A stretch of 12,421 bases of DNA from Bacillota bacterium (GCA_021846145.1 JAJZCJ010000066.1:1-12421), one strand, 5' to 3'; positions 1-7,104 are shown, numbered from the stretch's first letter. Notes: generated by a model not told the origin, from the sequence alone. Numbers and translations: made by a program.

Positions 1-85
1 TCAGCCACCATAACCAGATGCCTGGCGTTAGGTCTGTAACTTTGCGCCCTTACCTTTCGGCAAGTTTGCCTTTATCGCTTTTCTT
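1..85 (-). promoter_or_regulatory. c-di-GMP-I (GEMM-I) riboswitch aptamer, 3' end cut by window edge
   Basis: Read on the minus strand, this stretch has the conserved core of the class I cyclic-di-GMP aptamer. A GGCAAAC entry is followed by a 6-bp P2 stem (CUUGCC/GGUAAG) capped by a GAAA tetraloop, then GGGCGCAAAG. Next come CCUAA and, after the short P3 hairpin, UAUGG; together these form the 11-nt GAAA tetraloop receptor expected in P3. The final GGUGGCUGA reaches base 1, so the closing P1 strand, the expression platform and the regulated gene lie beyond the left edge. Genes under this class in Bacillota often concern motility, adhesion, secretion or c-di-GMP turnover, but the target here cannot be seen. 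It points away from the upstream operon and has its own promoter. Confidence 0.9.
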
Positions 86-112
86 GATGTCGAATGTTAT
101 GAGGTTGATACA

Positions 113-141
113 GGTATATCACAGAAAACACAAAGTGTCTA
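113..141 (-). promoter_or_regulatory. Sigma-A-like promoter of the riboswitch transcript
   Basis: On the minus strand, TAGACA (141-136) and TATACC (118-113) are separated by exactly 17 bp. This would start transcription near base 106, about 25 nt before the aptamer core. The position suits a riboswitch leader and makes this transcript independent of the operon ending at 233. The -10 hexamer is only a 4/6 match. Confidence 0.5.
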
Positions 142-187
142 GTACTAAAATTACGAAATTATTTGACTTGGTTGTCATTTTGTGCGT

Positions 188-226
188 AAAAATTTCTTCT
201 TTTAGTGTCTAACATCCTAACAGAAG
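188..226 (-). terminator. Possible terminator of the organophosphate operon
   Basis: Just after the regulator stop codon, the minus strand can form a 10-bp stem with one mismatch (226-217 with 205-196) and an 11-nt loop, followed by AAATTTTT. The stem is A/T-rich and the T run begins three bases late, so it would be a weak intrinsic terminator. It does sit between the end of the operon and the riboswitch promoter, where one is expected. Confidence 0.4.
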
Positions 227-232
227 TCCAAT

Positions 233-1006
233 TCATCGGAATGATGGCAAATGAGCCACCATGACCTCCACACCGATGGCCTCTAATTGCAAGCGAGTAT
301 CTTCATGAATATTCTCATCTGTCACTAGCACATCCATACGGTGAATATCCGCCACCAAAGAAAAAGCACGCACGCCAAATTTACTCGAATCAGCGAGCAC
401 CACCACCTGCTCCGCCCGTTCCAATATAACTTTACGAAGTGACACTTCCATATCGTTGAAATCGGTTAGGCCAATATCAAAAGAAATTCCGCCGACACCG
501 ATAAAAGCGCGGTTTACGTAGTAATGCCGTAACATTTCTTCTGCTTTTTCTCCCACTAAATAAGGTTCATCCTCCTGAAGATCCCCTCCAGTCACCAACA
601 CTCGCACGCCGCTACGCTTCATGACTTGCGCCACCGGAAGCGATGGAGTAAGTACGGTCAAATTTTGTTTATCATCTAAAAAATCACAAAATGTCCGCAC
701 GGTAGTGCCTACATCTAGGATCAAAGAATCACCATCCTGAACCAACGTACTGGCAAGCGCGCCAATAGCGCGTTTCTCTGCTTGACGGTGCAGTTCCCGT
801 TCGCGATATAGGCGTACTGGTTCTTGTTGACTGCTAACCGCACCGCCGTAAACCCGACGGACAAAACCTTCCCGTTCGAGCATCTCTAAGTCTCTGCGAA
901 TGGTTTCCCCAGAGACTCCAAAACGTTGAGCCAAATCCACGACTCGTACAGAGGAGTGAACCTGAACTAACTTGGTGATTTCCCGCATGCGCTCAACGGC
1001 CAACAA
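233..1006 (-). CDS. DeoR/GlpR-family transcriptional regulator
   Basis: A 257-residue protein of normal DeoR-family length. Residues about 5-58 form the N-terminal winged helix-turn-helix, with the family pattern VDLAQRFGVSGETIRRDL and then a GGA turn. The remainder is the DeoRC sensor domain with its phosphosugar-pocket signatures: LDVGTT near residue 100, VLTPSLPVA, and VGVGGIS followed by GLTDFN. Members usually repress operons for uptake and breakdown of phosphorylated sugars or polyols and are released by a phosphorylated intermediate. The start is TTG at 1006, chosen because AGGAGG lies 8 bases upstream while the next ATG (residue 7) is badly placed. The start overlaps the end of the PHP hydrolase gene by 14 bases, so translation is probably coupled. 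As the last gene of the operon it probably controls that operon; the effector is unknown. Confidence 0.9.
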   Translation of the reverse strand: MLAVERMREITKLVQVHSSVRVVDLAQRFGVSGETIRRDLEMLEREGFVRRVYGGAVSSQQEPVRLYRERELHRQAEKRAIGALASTLVQDGDSLILDVGTTVRTFCDFLDDKQNLTVLTPSLPVAQVMKRSGVRVLVTGGDLQEDEPYLVGEKAEEMLRHYYVNRAFIGVGGISFDIGLTDFNDMEVSLRKVILERAEQVVVLADSSKFGVRAFSLVADIHRMDVLVTDENIHEDTRLQLEAIGVEVMVAHLPSFR

Positions 1007-1850
1007 CGTGAACGCCTCCTTTCATCGCTTTTTCAAACCATTCCCAATGACTCCCCACATCGTTTGGATGATGGGCATCGGACCCATATACGACTTCAAT
1101 TCCCAGACTGTTTGCTTCGCGCAGGAAAAAGATAGGCACATACGCTTCTTGAAAAGTGGTCATGCGTAGACCAGACATATTAGCATCGATTCCGACGTGC
1201 GAAGTTTGTAAAAGAGGTAAGATGCGTTCTAATCGCGATTTTATTTGTTCCTCATCAAAAGCGGGTAACTCTTTCGTAAATTTTTTGATCAACAGTAGAT
1301 GGCCGATGCGCGTAGGGATGTCTAACGTTCCTGCAAATCGAATCGCAGCTTCCACTTGATCGAAGTACTCATCCACTACTTTGTCCATGCTTCCATAATA
1401 ACGTAAAAGTCCATCGTGCCAATCATTTGCCGAAAAATCCACGCAGCGCATGCCTTCCCGACCGCGAAGAAAATGCACGGACACGATCGCCTCTTCAATT
1501 TGGCCGTCGCAGTAGCTGAGTATATCTTTAGTAAATTCTTCTTTGCCCTCCAGATAATCGAGTTCCAGACCCACGCTAATTTGAATGATATCTGCGTAAT
1601 GCTCCTTCACGAGACTGGCCTCGTAAATATACGGAGATATATCTTCCACTGGCATCGCCAACAAATCCATCATCTCGGGATCTGCCAGCCAATTGGCTGG
1701 TAATGGCGGATGCTCGGTGAGCGAATATTTGCTAAAACCATGGCTAACTGCCTTGTCTATGTACTCAGAGAACGCAACACGTTCCCCATGATGACAAAAA
1801 GGGGTGTGCGTATGCCCATCCCATTTTTGAAGCTGGTCACTAATAATCAT
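993..1850 (-). CDS. PHP-domain phosphoesterase, HisJ-like (histidinol-phosphatase family)
   Basis: A 285-residue PHP-superfamily metal-dependent phosphatase. The trinuclear-site ligands are visible in order: DGHTHTPFC with H13, H15 and H20/H21; E46 in TEHPPL; E96 in GLELDY; H126 in VSVHFLRG; H184 in RIGHLL; and D258/H260 in GSDAHHP. Best-known relatives hydrolyse histidinol phosphate, and automatic annotation would probably say HisJ. However, no histidine-biosynthesis gene is nearby. It sits between an ABC transporter ATPase and a DeoR regulator, so I infer that it dephosphorylates the imported compound or an intermediate of it. The start ATG overlaps the ATPase stop as ATGA, indicating coupled translation. 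Substrate unknown; fold and metal site confident. Confidence 0.88.
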   Translation of the reverse strand: MIISDQLQKWDGHTHTPFCHHGERVAFSEYIDKAVSHGFSKYSLTEHPPLPANWLADPEMMDLLAMPVEDISPYIYEASLVKEHYADIIQISVGLELDYLEGKEEFTKDILSYCDGQIEEAIVSVHFLRGREGMRCVDFSANDWHDGLLRYYGSMDKVVDEYFDQVEAAIRFAGTLDIPTRIGHLLLIKKFTKELPAFDEEQIKSRLERILPLLQTSHVGIDANMSGLRMTTFQEAYVPIFFLREANSLGIEVVYGSDAHHPNDVGSHWEWFEKAMKGGVHVVGR

Positions 1851-2944
1851 GAATATTCTGCCCCTACATATGATCTGATAGATTCTGGTACGCGAGGATC
1901 TTCGATTTTCACACCAATTTCCTGTCCCACTTCCATCCTTGCTGCAGTCGTGGAAAGTAAGTCCACCACTATTTCTTCGCTATGAACCAGCAATCGGATT
2001 CTCGTCATTGGACCTGAAAATGCCTTAGCCAAAATTCTTCCCTTCGTCGCACTGTTATCCAGCGCAGAAACGACAGTGATGGATTCTGGTCTGACACGAA
2101 GTCTAAAATCATGACCGATGATCGCATCTTGACCGGACATTACCCAAGAAAAAACATGCGTACCCCAACGCAATAAGGCAATGCTTTGATCCCCTGCATT
2201 TGATGTCACTTCTATCACGTTGACAGGTATATCGATCATTTCACCAATAAAATATTCCGCGAATTCAGTCCGCGGCGCATAATACACATCAAGTGGAGTT
2301 CCCACCTGTTCAATTTGGCCATGTGACATGACCACCACACGATCACTGAGTTCCAGTGCTTCTTCCTGATCATGTGTGACCATCACCGTGGTCACTTGAG
2401 TCGCTTTTTGGATATCTTTCAAAAAGGCGCGCAAACTCTGACGCACTTTTGCGTCCAAAGCAGATAGCGGTTCGTCAAGAAGAAGAAGAAGCGGTGGATG
2501 AAATGCTAACGCCCTCGCAAGCGCCACCCGTTGACGCTCCCCGCCACTTAATTGCTGGGGCAAGTGATGACTGCGTTGTTGTAACCCCACCAGATCAAGT
2601 AGTTCATCAACGCGGTGTACCACTCGCTGCGAATCCCATTTTCGTACCCTTAGCGGAAAAGCAATGTTGTCAAAAGCGTTCATATTCGGAAACAATGCGT
2701 AAGACTGGAACACCACGCCGATATTCCGTTTTTGCGGGGGCAAATACGTGATATCGTTGCCGTCGATGCGGACCGAACCTGTTGTCGGATGCTCTAACCC
2801 TGCGATCATCCGCAACACCGTTGTTTTTCCAGAACCACTCGGTCCCAGAAGCGTGACAAATTCACCTTCATTCACCGTCAAGCTAAAATCCTTCGTCGCA
2901 TAAAGCGCATCATATCGCTTGCTCAGATGTTCGATGCTCAACAC
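1847..2944 (-). CDS. ABC transporter ATP-binding protein (AfuC/FbpC/PotA type)
   Basis: A 365-residue nucleotide-binding subunit that should power the two permeases just upstream. Visible motifs: Walker A GPSGSGKTT (34-42), Q-loop Q80, signature LSGGERQ (132-138), Walker B LLLLLDEP (152-159), D-loop SALD, and H-loop H191. The C-terminal ~125 residues form the TOBE-type regulatory region of the CUT1/FbpC/PotA branch. These features place it with ferric, polyamine, phosphonate and hexose-phosphate importers; the ATPase alone does not reveal the substrate. The start is GTG at 2944, preceded by AGGAGGAG about 8 bases away. It overlaps the end of the preceding permease gene by 35 bases, and its stop overlaps the next gene by 4. 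Confidence 0.93.
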   Translation of the reverse strand: MLSIEHLSKRYDALYATKDFSLTVNEGEFVTLLGPSGSGKTTVLRMIAGLEHPTTGSVRIDGNDITYLPPQKRNIGVVFQSYALFPNMNAFDNIAFPLRVRKWDSQRVVHRVDELLDLVGLQQRSHHLPQQLSGGERQRVALARALAFHPPLLLLLDEPLSALDAKVRQSLRAFLKDIQKATQVTTVMVTHDQEEALELSDRVVVMSHGQIEQVGTPLDVYYAPRTEFAEYFIGEMIDIPVNVIEVTSNAGDQSIALLRWGTHVFSWVMSGQDAIIGHDFRLRVRPESITVVSALDNSATKGRILAKAFSGPMTRIRLLVHSEEIVVDLLSTTAARMEVGQEIGVKIEDPRVPESIRSYVGAEYS

Positions 2945-3716
2945 GGGGAAGTCTCCTCCTTTTTTTTACTGAAAATGATCCCAAGGCTAAAAATACGCCG
3001 ACCATGGCAATAACAAGCGCTACAACGGCCATGGCCGCACCTGTGAGAGGGTCATTTTGGAAATCTACTTGCAAATAAATGGGGAGCGTCATATAGGAGC
3101 CGCCGGTCGTCAACTGCGTAATGGTAAATTCACCCATTCCAATACTGAAAACAAGCACTGCTCCAATCAGAATGCCTGGGGACATTAGCGGTACCTGCAC
3201 CTTCATCAGTGAGTACAGATTGGAACTGCCTAAACTTCTCGCCACATCGTGATACACCTTGGCATCTGCATGGCGCAGTCGATTCAATACCGCTTGGATG
3301 TAATAGGGCATCCCGAATAAAGTAAAAGCAAATGGCAATAAAATAGGCGTTCCCGCGAGTGCAAAAGGTGGATTACTAAAAAATTGCACATAGGCAAGCC
3401 CCAATACGACGGCTGGCATGATAAATGTAAGAAAGCCCAGTGCTTCCATGATGCGAAGTAACCGGTTCCCATATAGAAACCCGTACCAGATCGGAGGCGT
3501 TAACAACACGACGGCAAGCGCCACGCTAATCAGTGAAATCACCACCGAACGCAATAACGCCATTTGGAAAGTTGGATCAGAAAACAACAGCACATAACTA
3601 GTTACATTAAACAACCCTTCGTTATCGATACTAAACACGACAAGACCAAGCACAGGAATGATCATCTGCAGGATAAAAATGATCGTGATCACTTTTTGTA
3701 CGATCCTACTTGGCAT
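2910..3716 (-). CDS. ABC transporter permease, second subunit (BPD_transp_1)
   Basis: A 268-residue inner-membrane permease with about six hydrophobic segments, starting with a helix at roughly residues 8-28. It carries the cytoplasmic EAA-type coupling loop: HDVARSLGSSNLYSLMKVQVP, then PLMSPG and a membrane helix with GMGEF. The tail is basic (KKRRR). An upstream extension of 35 residues is open, but the ATG at 3716 is preferred: it has GAGAGGGGGG just upstream and gives a standard N-terminus beginning MPSRIVQ. This start lies inside the last codons of the first permease (11-base overlap). The pair should form a heterodimeric channel with the ATPase encoded next. Confidence 0.9.
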   Translation of the reverse strand: MPSRIVQKVITIIFILQMIIPVLGLVVFSIDNEGLFNVTSYVLLFSDPTFQMALLRSVVISLISVALAVVLLTPPIWYGFLYGNRLLRIMEALGFLTFIMPAVVLGLAYVQFFSNPPFALAGTPILLPFAFTLFGMPYYIQAVLNRLRHADAKVYHDVARSLGSSNLYSLMKVQVPLMSPGILIGAVLVFSIGMGEFTITQLTTGGSYMTLPIYLQVDFQNDPLTGAAMAVVALVIAMVGVFLALGSFSVKKRRRLPRVEHRTSEQAI

Positions 3717-4563
3717 TGAATGGCCCCCCTCTCTGTGCATGAAGCAGCGAAAAACGTTGCGCAAGAAAATAAAGTACAATGGCTCCCCCCAGAACCACCA
3801 TTTCTTCCATAGACAACGCATCTCCGAGACCTAAGTTCATGCTCACATTGCCATTGACCATATAGCCGATCAAGATAGGTACGAGATTCACACTCCCGCC
3901 CGCTAATTCATACGAGGTCACATAAGTGGAAAACGCGTTGGCAAAAAGTAACGCGAACGTACTCACCATGCTGGGAAAAAGCACGGGAATAGCCACTTTG
4001 CGAAGATAGATGGAGTGAGGTGCCCCAAGGGTATAGACTGCCTCTTCCCACTCCTTGTGTAACGAACCCACCGCAGGAAACATTAAAATCACGGACAGAG
4101 GCGTCAAAAATGACAGATAGGCGACGAAAAGGCCAGAAAACGAGGCGATATTCCATCCCATCGTCACAAGATTCACATGCAATAACTGATTGATTATTAC
4201 CGTCAAAATGCCTGAAGTACCAAGTGTCGCCATGAAAGCCACCGCTAGCGGCAGCCCGGCAAAGTTGGCCATCGTGCTTGATAACGCAGTGATCAAATTT
4301 TGTACCCATGCCACAGGCGTCCTCATCACGCTCCAGGCAATCGCAAATCCCCAGATCATCGCTACGACACTGCTATATAGAGATAGTAACGTAGTAGTAA
4401 GAAAAGCGTTCACATATTGTGAAGTAAAGGTCTGCGCGTAGAAAGATAGTGTGGGACCATGGCTCCCATAGATACTGACAAGTAAAATTCCTGCTGCTGG
4501 GATGATGGCGAACACGAGCAAGAATAGAAATACCGGAATAAAGATCAGCCAACCCCATCGCAC
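3706..4563 (-). CDS. ABC transporter permease, first subunit (BPD_transp_1)
   Basis: A 285-residue membrane protein with an N-terminal signal-anchor helix (about residues 4-27) and roughly six membrane segments in all. Its EAA loop is clear: EEAVYTLGAPHSIYLRKVAIP, followed by VLFPSM. It resembles the FbpB/PotB/AfuB group of permeases. The start is GTG at 4563, with AGGGGTG about 10 bases upstream; the nearby ATG is out of frame. The gene lies about 70 bases after the binding-protein gene, with a strong hairpin between them, and overlaps the second permease gene by 11 bases. It forms the membrane channel with that partner. Confidence 0.9.
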   Translation of the reverse strand: MRWGWLIFIPVFLFLLVFAIIPAAGILLVSIYGSHGPTLSFYAQTFTSQYVNAFLTTTLLSLYSSVVAMIWGFAIAWSVMRTPVAWVQNLITALSSTMANFAGLPLAVAFMATLGTSGILTVIINQLLHVNLVTMGWNIASFSGLFVAYLSFLTPLSVILMFPAVGSLHKEWEEAVYTLGAPHSIYLRKVAIPVLFPSMVSTFALLFANAFSTYVTSYELAGGSVNLVPILIGYMVNGNVSMNLGLGDALSMEEMVVLGGAIVLYFLAQRFSLLHAQRGGPFNAK

Positions 4564-4588
4564 GTTGTATTTTCACCCCTACATATGA

Positions 4589-4619
4589 GGCGGCCAACGC
4601 CTGTTAGACGTCGGCCGCC
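4589..4619 (-). promoter_or_regulatory. Strong intercistronic hairpin between binding-protein and permease genes
   Basis: An 11-bp G+C-rich stem (4619-4609 with 4599-4589, one G-U pair on the minus strand) encloses a 9-nt loop. No T run follows on the minus strand, so it is not a standard intrinsic terminator. Hairpins in this position of ABC operons typically protect the upstream mRNA segment or impede read-through, so that more binding protein than permease is made. That role is inferred here from position. Confidence 0.7.
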
Positions 4620-4634
4620 ACTAATTGATCAACG

Positions 4635-5738
4635 CTATTGACCGAGAACTTGACTGCCCCATTCCGCATTTAGGGTATTGGTTGCTTTGGCAAAACTGCC
4701 AGAAAGGAAGTGAACTTTGTTTAAATTTAGTGGTGGCAATTTCACGGTTTTAGGAAGCTTCAAGTATTTCAAACGGACAGGATATGCCCCACCTCGCGCA
4801 TAGGAAATTTGTCCTGCGTTAGAGAACAGATAGTTGTTAAGCAAGCGAGCTGCATAAGGATGCGGTGCGTATTTATTGATCACTTCAACGTAGGGACCTG
4901 CCACTGTGCTATCGGAAGGAACAATCGTATCAATCTTTGGACGCCCAGCGAACTGCGCCGCATCTGCTTCGGATAAGTAGTTCCAGGTAATTTGGATGCC
5001 GATTTGACCCGTCTTCATGGCAGCGGTACTGCCTGTTGCGCCGGCCCAGTTGCCGCTTTGATGAAGTTTTTTGAAAAAGTTGATACCCGGCTGAATGTTC
5101 TGCGCGTTTCCGCCAAATGCATAGGAGGCGGCAATGACGGCGTCAAACTGTTCTGCTGCTTGGCGAGGATCGCCAAACCCGATAAGTCCCTTGTACTCTG
5201 GTTTCAACAAGTCTTTCCATGTATGAGGAATCTGCTTTACAAGCTGGGGATTCACCTCAAATGAAATGACCCCATAATAGGCAGCTGCCCAGTTGCCGTG
5301 CGGATCTTTGAGATTGGCCGGAATTTGCTTCCAGTATTGATTCTTAAAAGGGGCAACAACACCCATTTGCACCGCAGTAGGGCCAAAGGAAATTCCAATA
5401 TCGCCAACATCACCAATAGGATTATTCTTTTCCTTTTGAAACGCTTGCAGTTCTTCTGCTGAACTCATGTTACCTTCGGCCACATATTGCGATTGAATGC
5501 CGTATGTTTTGCTAAAAGCAGCCCACATATTCCCGAGATTTGCCCAGTTGGCTGGCATTCCAAAACCATGAATCATACCCTCTGCTTTTGCCTTGGCGAT
5601 GATACTTTTGTTCCACACAGTCGGCAAATTGCCGCTAGCTGTAGGATGTACTGCAGCAAAAGCCGATCCTTCAGCCATCACCATTAGCACAGTGGCCGAT
5701 AATGTGGCAAGTGCCACCCATTTTGATTTCATCATCAT
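4635..5738 (-). CDS. Secreted ABC transporter substrate-binding protein (AfuA-like, COG1840 type)
   Basis: A 367-residue extracellular binding protein. Residues 1 to about 28 are a signal peptide: MMMKSK, a hydrophobic core, then an AFA cleavage site before AVHPT. The mature part has the two-lobed SBP pattern of the AfuA/FbpA/PhnS-like group, for example HTWKDLLKPEYKGLIGFGDP and a later DSTVAGPY segment. The AfuA protein of Actinobacillus, once called an iron binder, is known to bind hexose phosphates. That fits a neighbourhood with two phosphoesterases and a DeoR regulator. No cysteine is visible, so there is no lipobox. Three ATGs in a row (5738, 5735, 5732) follow AAGGAG; the second has the best spacing. 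The gene starts 18 bases after the hydrolase stop. Confidence 0.9.
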   Translation of the reverse strand: MMMKSKWVALATLSATVLMVMAEGSAFAAVHPTASGNLPTVWNKSIIAKAKAEGMIHGFGMPANWANLGNMWAAFSKTYGIQSQYVAEGNMSSAEELQAFQKEKNNPIGDVGDIGISFGPTAVQMGVVAPFKNQYWKQIPANLKDPHGNWAAAYYGVISFEVNPQLVKQIPHTWKDLLKPEYKGLIGFGDPRQAAEQFDAVIAASYAFGGNAQNIQPGINFFKKLHQSGNWAGATGSTAAMKTGQIGIQITWNYLSEADAAQFAGRPKIDTIVPSDSTVAGPYVEVINKYAPHPYAARLLNNYLFSNAGQISYARGGAYPVRLKYLKLPKTVKLPPLNLNKVHFLSGSFAKATNTLNAEWGSQVLGQ

Positions 5739-5756
5739 TACACTCCTTCATATTGT

Positions 5757-6602
5757 TTAAGATTTTATAAGTCCTTGCCAATGAGTATGAAGCGGCGTCA
5801 TCGTATCAGCAGGAGCCAGATCGAACAATTGACAGATCAAACTGGCGAGTTGCGTTTGCGTCAACTCCTCCGTCACTTCACTTGTTGTGGTCATGCGTGA
5901 ACTTAGCACATACAATGGAGTGATTCTGACACTCGCATCCGTACCACCATGTAATCCCTGTTCGTTCATCCCATGATCCGCGGTCACGATAACATGGTAG
6001 CCTTCAGTCAACCAGGTCGGCACAAATTTGGCGAGCAAAAAGTCCATTCTACCGGCACTAACGGCGTACTCTTTAGATGTGGAACCAAAACGATGCCCGG
6101 CATCATCACACCCCATGGGATGGATCACGAGGAAATCAGGATCATATGCCTGTCTTAATCGCTCCGCATCAACGAAGACATGCGTATCGGGATACCCATC
6201 CTCAAAATAAAACCTTCCGTGCGTGATGCCTTGTGAATTATGATCCTGCTCGCGGTCGCGAATGTAATCGAACGGACCTCGACTGAACAATTCGCTCATC
6301 CAGTGATACCCTGCGACAGCAGAGGAGCGTTCACTTTTGTACAATATGTCAAATACACTGGTCGTCTCGATGCGATGTGTCTGATCGTTGGTGGTGATGC
6401 CATGACGTTCAGGTTCTTGTCCCGTAAACATGCTGGCATAGCACGGCCTCGACAAACTTGGCAATACACTGCGGACATTTGCACGCAACGCCATGCCTTG
6501 TTCTGCTAAACCTTCCATATAACCAAGCATCTTGCGAGCGACGATTTCACTTAACCCGTCAATCAAAACAAAAACCACTTTTTTCCGCTGAACGTTTTGC
6601 AT
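5757..6602 (-). CDS. Alkaline phosphatase superfamily hydrolase (nucleotide pyrophosphatase/phosphodiesterase type)
   Basis: A 281-residue protein with the complete metal and nucleophile set of the type I phosphodiesterase/nucleotide pyrophosphatase branch: D15 in VLIDGL; S51 in PSLSRPCYASMFTG as presumed nucleophile, where many relatives have Thr; D166 and H170 in CDDAGHRFG; D209/H210 in TADHG; and H218 in GLHGGTD. Related enzymes cleave phosphodiesters, phosphonoacetate or phosphomonoesters. No signal peptide is seen, because the N-terminus MQNVQRKK precedes a buried strand, so it should act in the cytoplasm on imported substrate. It is first in the operon, with AGAGGTG upstream of the ATG. 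The substrate is unknown; phosphonoacetate hydrolase-like or phosphodiesterase activity are both possible. Confidence 0.85.
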   Translation of the reverse strand: MQNVQRKKVVFVLIDGLSEIVARKMLGYMEGLAEQGMALRANVRSVLPSLSRPCYASMFTGQEPERHGITTNDQTHRIETTSVFDILYKSERSSAVAGYHWMSELFSRGPFDYIRDREQDHNSQGITHGRFYFEDGYPDTHVFVDAERLRQAYDPDFLVIHPMGCDDAGHRFGSTSKEYAVSAGRMDFLLAKFVPTWLTEGYHVIVTADHGMNEQGLHGGTDASVRITPLYVLSSRMTTTSEVTEELTQTQLASLICQLFDLAPADTMTPLHTHWQGLIKS

Positions 6603-6649
6603 ACCACACCTCTTGTTGTTTTGTGTGTATTAATATGCTTCTTTATTGA

Positions 6650-6664
6650 ATGTAACCGAATATT
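6650..6664. promoter_or_regulatory. Candidate catabolite-repression (cre-like) site
   Basis: ATGTAACCGAATATT matches the Bacillus CcpA-site consensus WTGNAANCGNWNNCW at every fixed base but one (T for C near the end). It overlaps the -10 hexamer and start region of the operon promoter, where CcpA binding would repress. Catabolite control would suit a carbon-source import operon. A single degenerate match is weak evidence. Confidence 0.35.
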
Positions 6665-6691
6665 ATGTTGATTCCGTTGTGAGCTTGTAAA
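6662..6691 (-). promoter_or_regulatory. Promoter of the seven-gene organophosphate operon
   Basis: Minus-strand TTTACA (6691-6686) and CATAAT (6667-6662) are 18 bp apart, each one base from the sigma-A consensus. Transcription would begin about 6655, giving a leader of about 50 nt before the hydrolase ATG at 6602. Confidence 0.55.
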
Positions 6692-6698
6692 GGCTTTG

Positions 6699-6709
6699 TT
6701 AACTGTTAA
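6699..6709. promoter_or_regulatory. Palindrome upstream of the operon promoter, possible operator
   Basis: TTAACTGTTAA is a perfect 11-base palindrome (TTAAC-T-GTTAA) lying 7 bases upstream of the -35 hexamer. It could be a binding site for the operon's DeoR-type regulator or another factor. No second copy was seen, and A/T-rich palindromes arise by chance. Confidence 0.3.
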
Positions 6710-6792
6710 AAAGAATGAGTAAACGGTGACCATGAATAAACGAACCTATTATTTGACCACGCACACTTACTCGCACGTTTTACCGAACATGC

Positions 6793-6822
6793 AAAAAGAC
6801 GCAGATCGTGAAAATCTGCGTC
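6793..6822 (-). terminator. Intrinsic terminator after tRNA-Leu
   Basis: A perfect 9-bp stem GACGCAGAT/ATCTGCGTC (6822-6814 with 6806-6798) with a 7-nt loop is followed directly by TTTTT on the minus strand. It closes the tRNA-Gly/tRNA-Leu transcript about 20 bases after the tRNA and insulates the operon promoter downstream. Confidence 0.85.
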
Positions 6823-6842
6823 AATTCATGGTTTTTTTACGA

Positions 6843-6926
6843 TGCCGAGGACGGGACTCGAACCCGTACGAGGTTCCCCTCACTGGATTTTAAGTCCAGA
6901 GCGTCTGCCGATTCCGCCACCTCGGC
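6843..6926 (-). tRNA. tRNA-Leu(UAA)
   Basis: An 84-nt class II tRNA. The acceptor stem GCCGAGG/CCTCGGC is perfect and the discriminator is A. The anticodon stem CTGGA/TCCAG holds loop CTTAAAA, giving anticodon UAA. There is a long variable arm and a GTTCGAGTC T loop. The 3' CCA is not encoded (A is followed by TCG), so it must be added after transcription, unlike the two other tRNAs here. It is co-transcribed with tRNA-Gly. Confidence 0.97.
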
Positions 6927-7003
6927 GTATAACCAGATAGCTGAAGTAATAATAAGGCATGTAAACGGGAATGTCAAACGCAGTTCCCAAATTACAGCCA
7001 TAG

Positions 7004-7078
7004 TGGAGCGGAAGACGGGATTCGAACCCGCGACCCTCGCCTTGGCAAGGCGATGCTCTACCCCTGAGCCACTTCCGC
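7004..7078 (-). tRNA. tRNA-Gly(GCC)
   Basis: 75 nt including an encoded CCA. The acceptor stem GCGGAAG/CTTCCGC is perfect. The anticodon stem CGCCT/AGGCG holds loop TGCC with anticodon GCC, and the T arm GCGGGTTCGAATCCCGT is standard. It is first of a two-tRNA transcript, with tRNA-Leu 77 bases downstream. Confidence 0.97.
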
Positions 7079-7104
7079 ACGTTTTTTAAGAAAGGACAAG
7101 TGAT

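Noticed and set aside
18..212. Plus-strand open frame of 64 codons
   Set aside because: It lies opposite the riboswitch and its promoter, has no ribosome site and no recognisable protein features.
2449..2751. Plus-strand open frame of 100 codons
   Set aside because: It is antisense to the conserved core of the ABC ATPase (signature and Walker B region) and is a shadow of that codon pattern.
1847..5738. Annotation of the transporter as a ferric iron importer
   Set aside because: The family is often labelled so, but two phosphoesterases and a DeoR regulator in the same operon argue for an organophosphate. Not excluded by sequence alone.
6808..7089. Plus-strand open frame of 93 codons containing DGTRTRTRFPS
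   Set aside because: It is the usual false translation of antisense tRNA sequence (tRNA-Leu and tRNA-Gly) and has no independent support.
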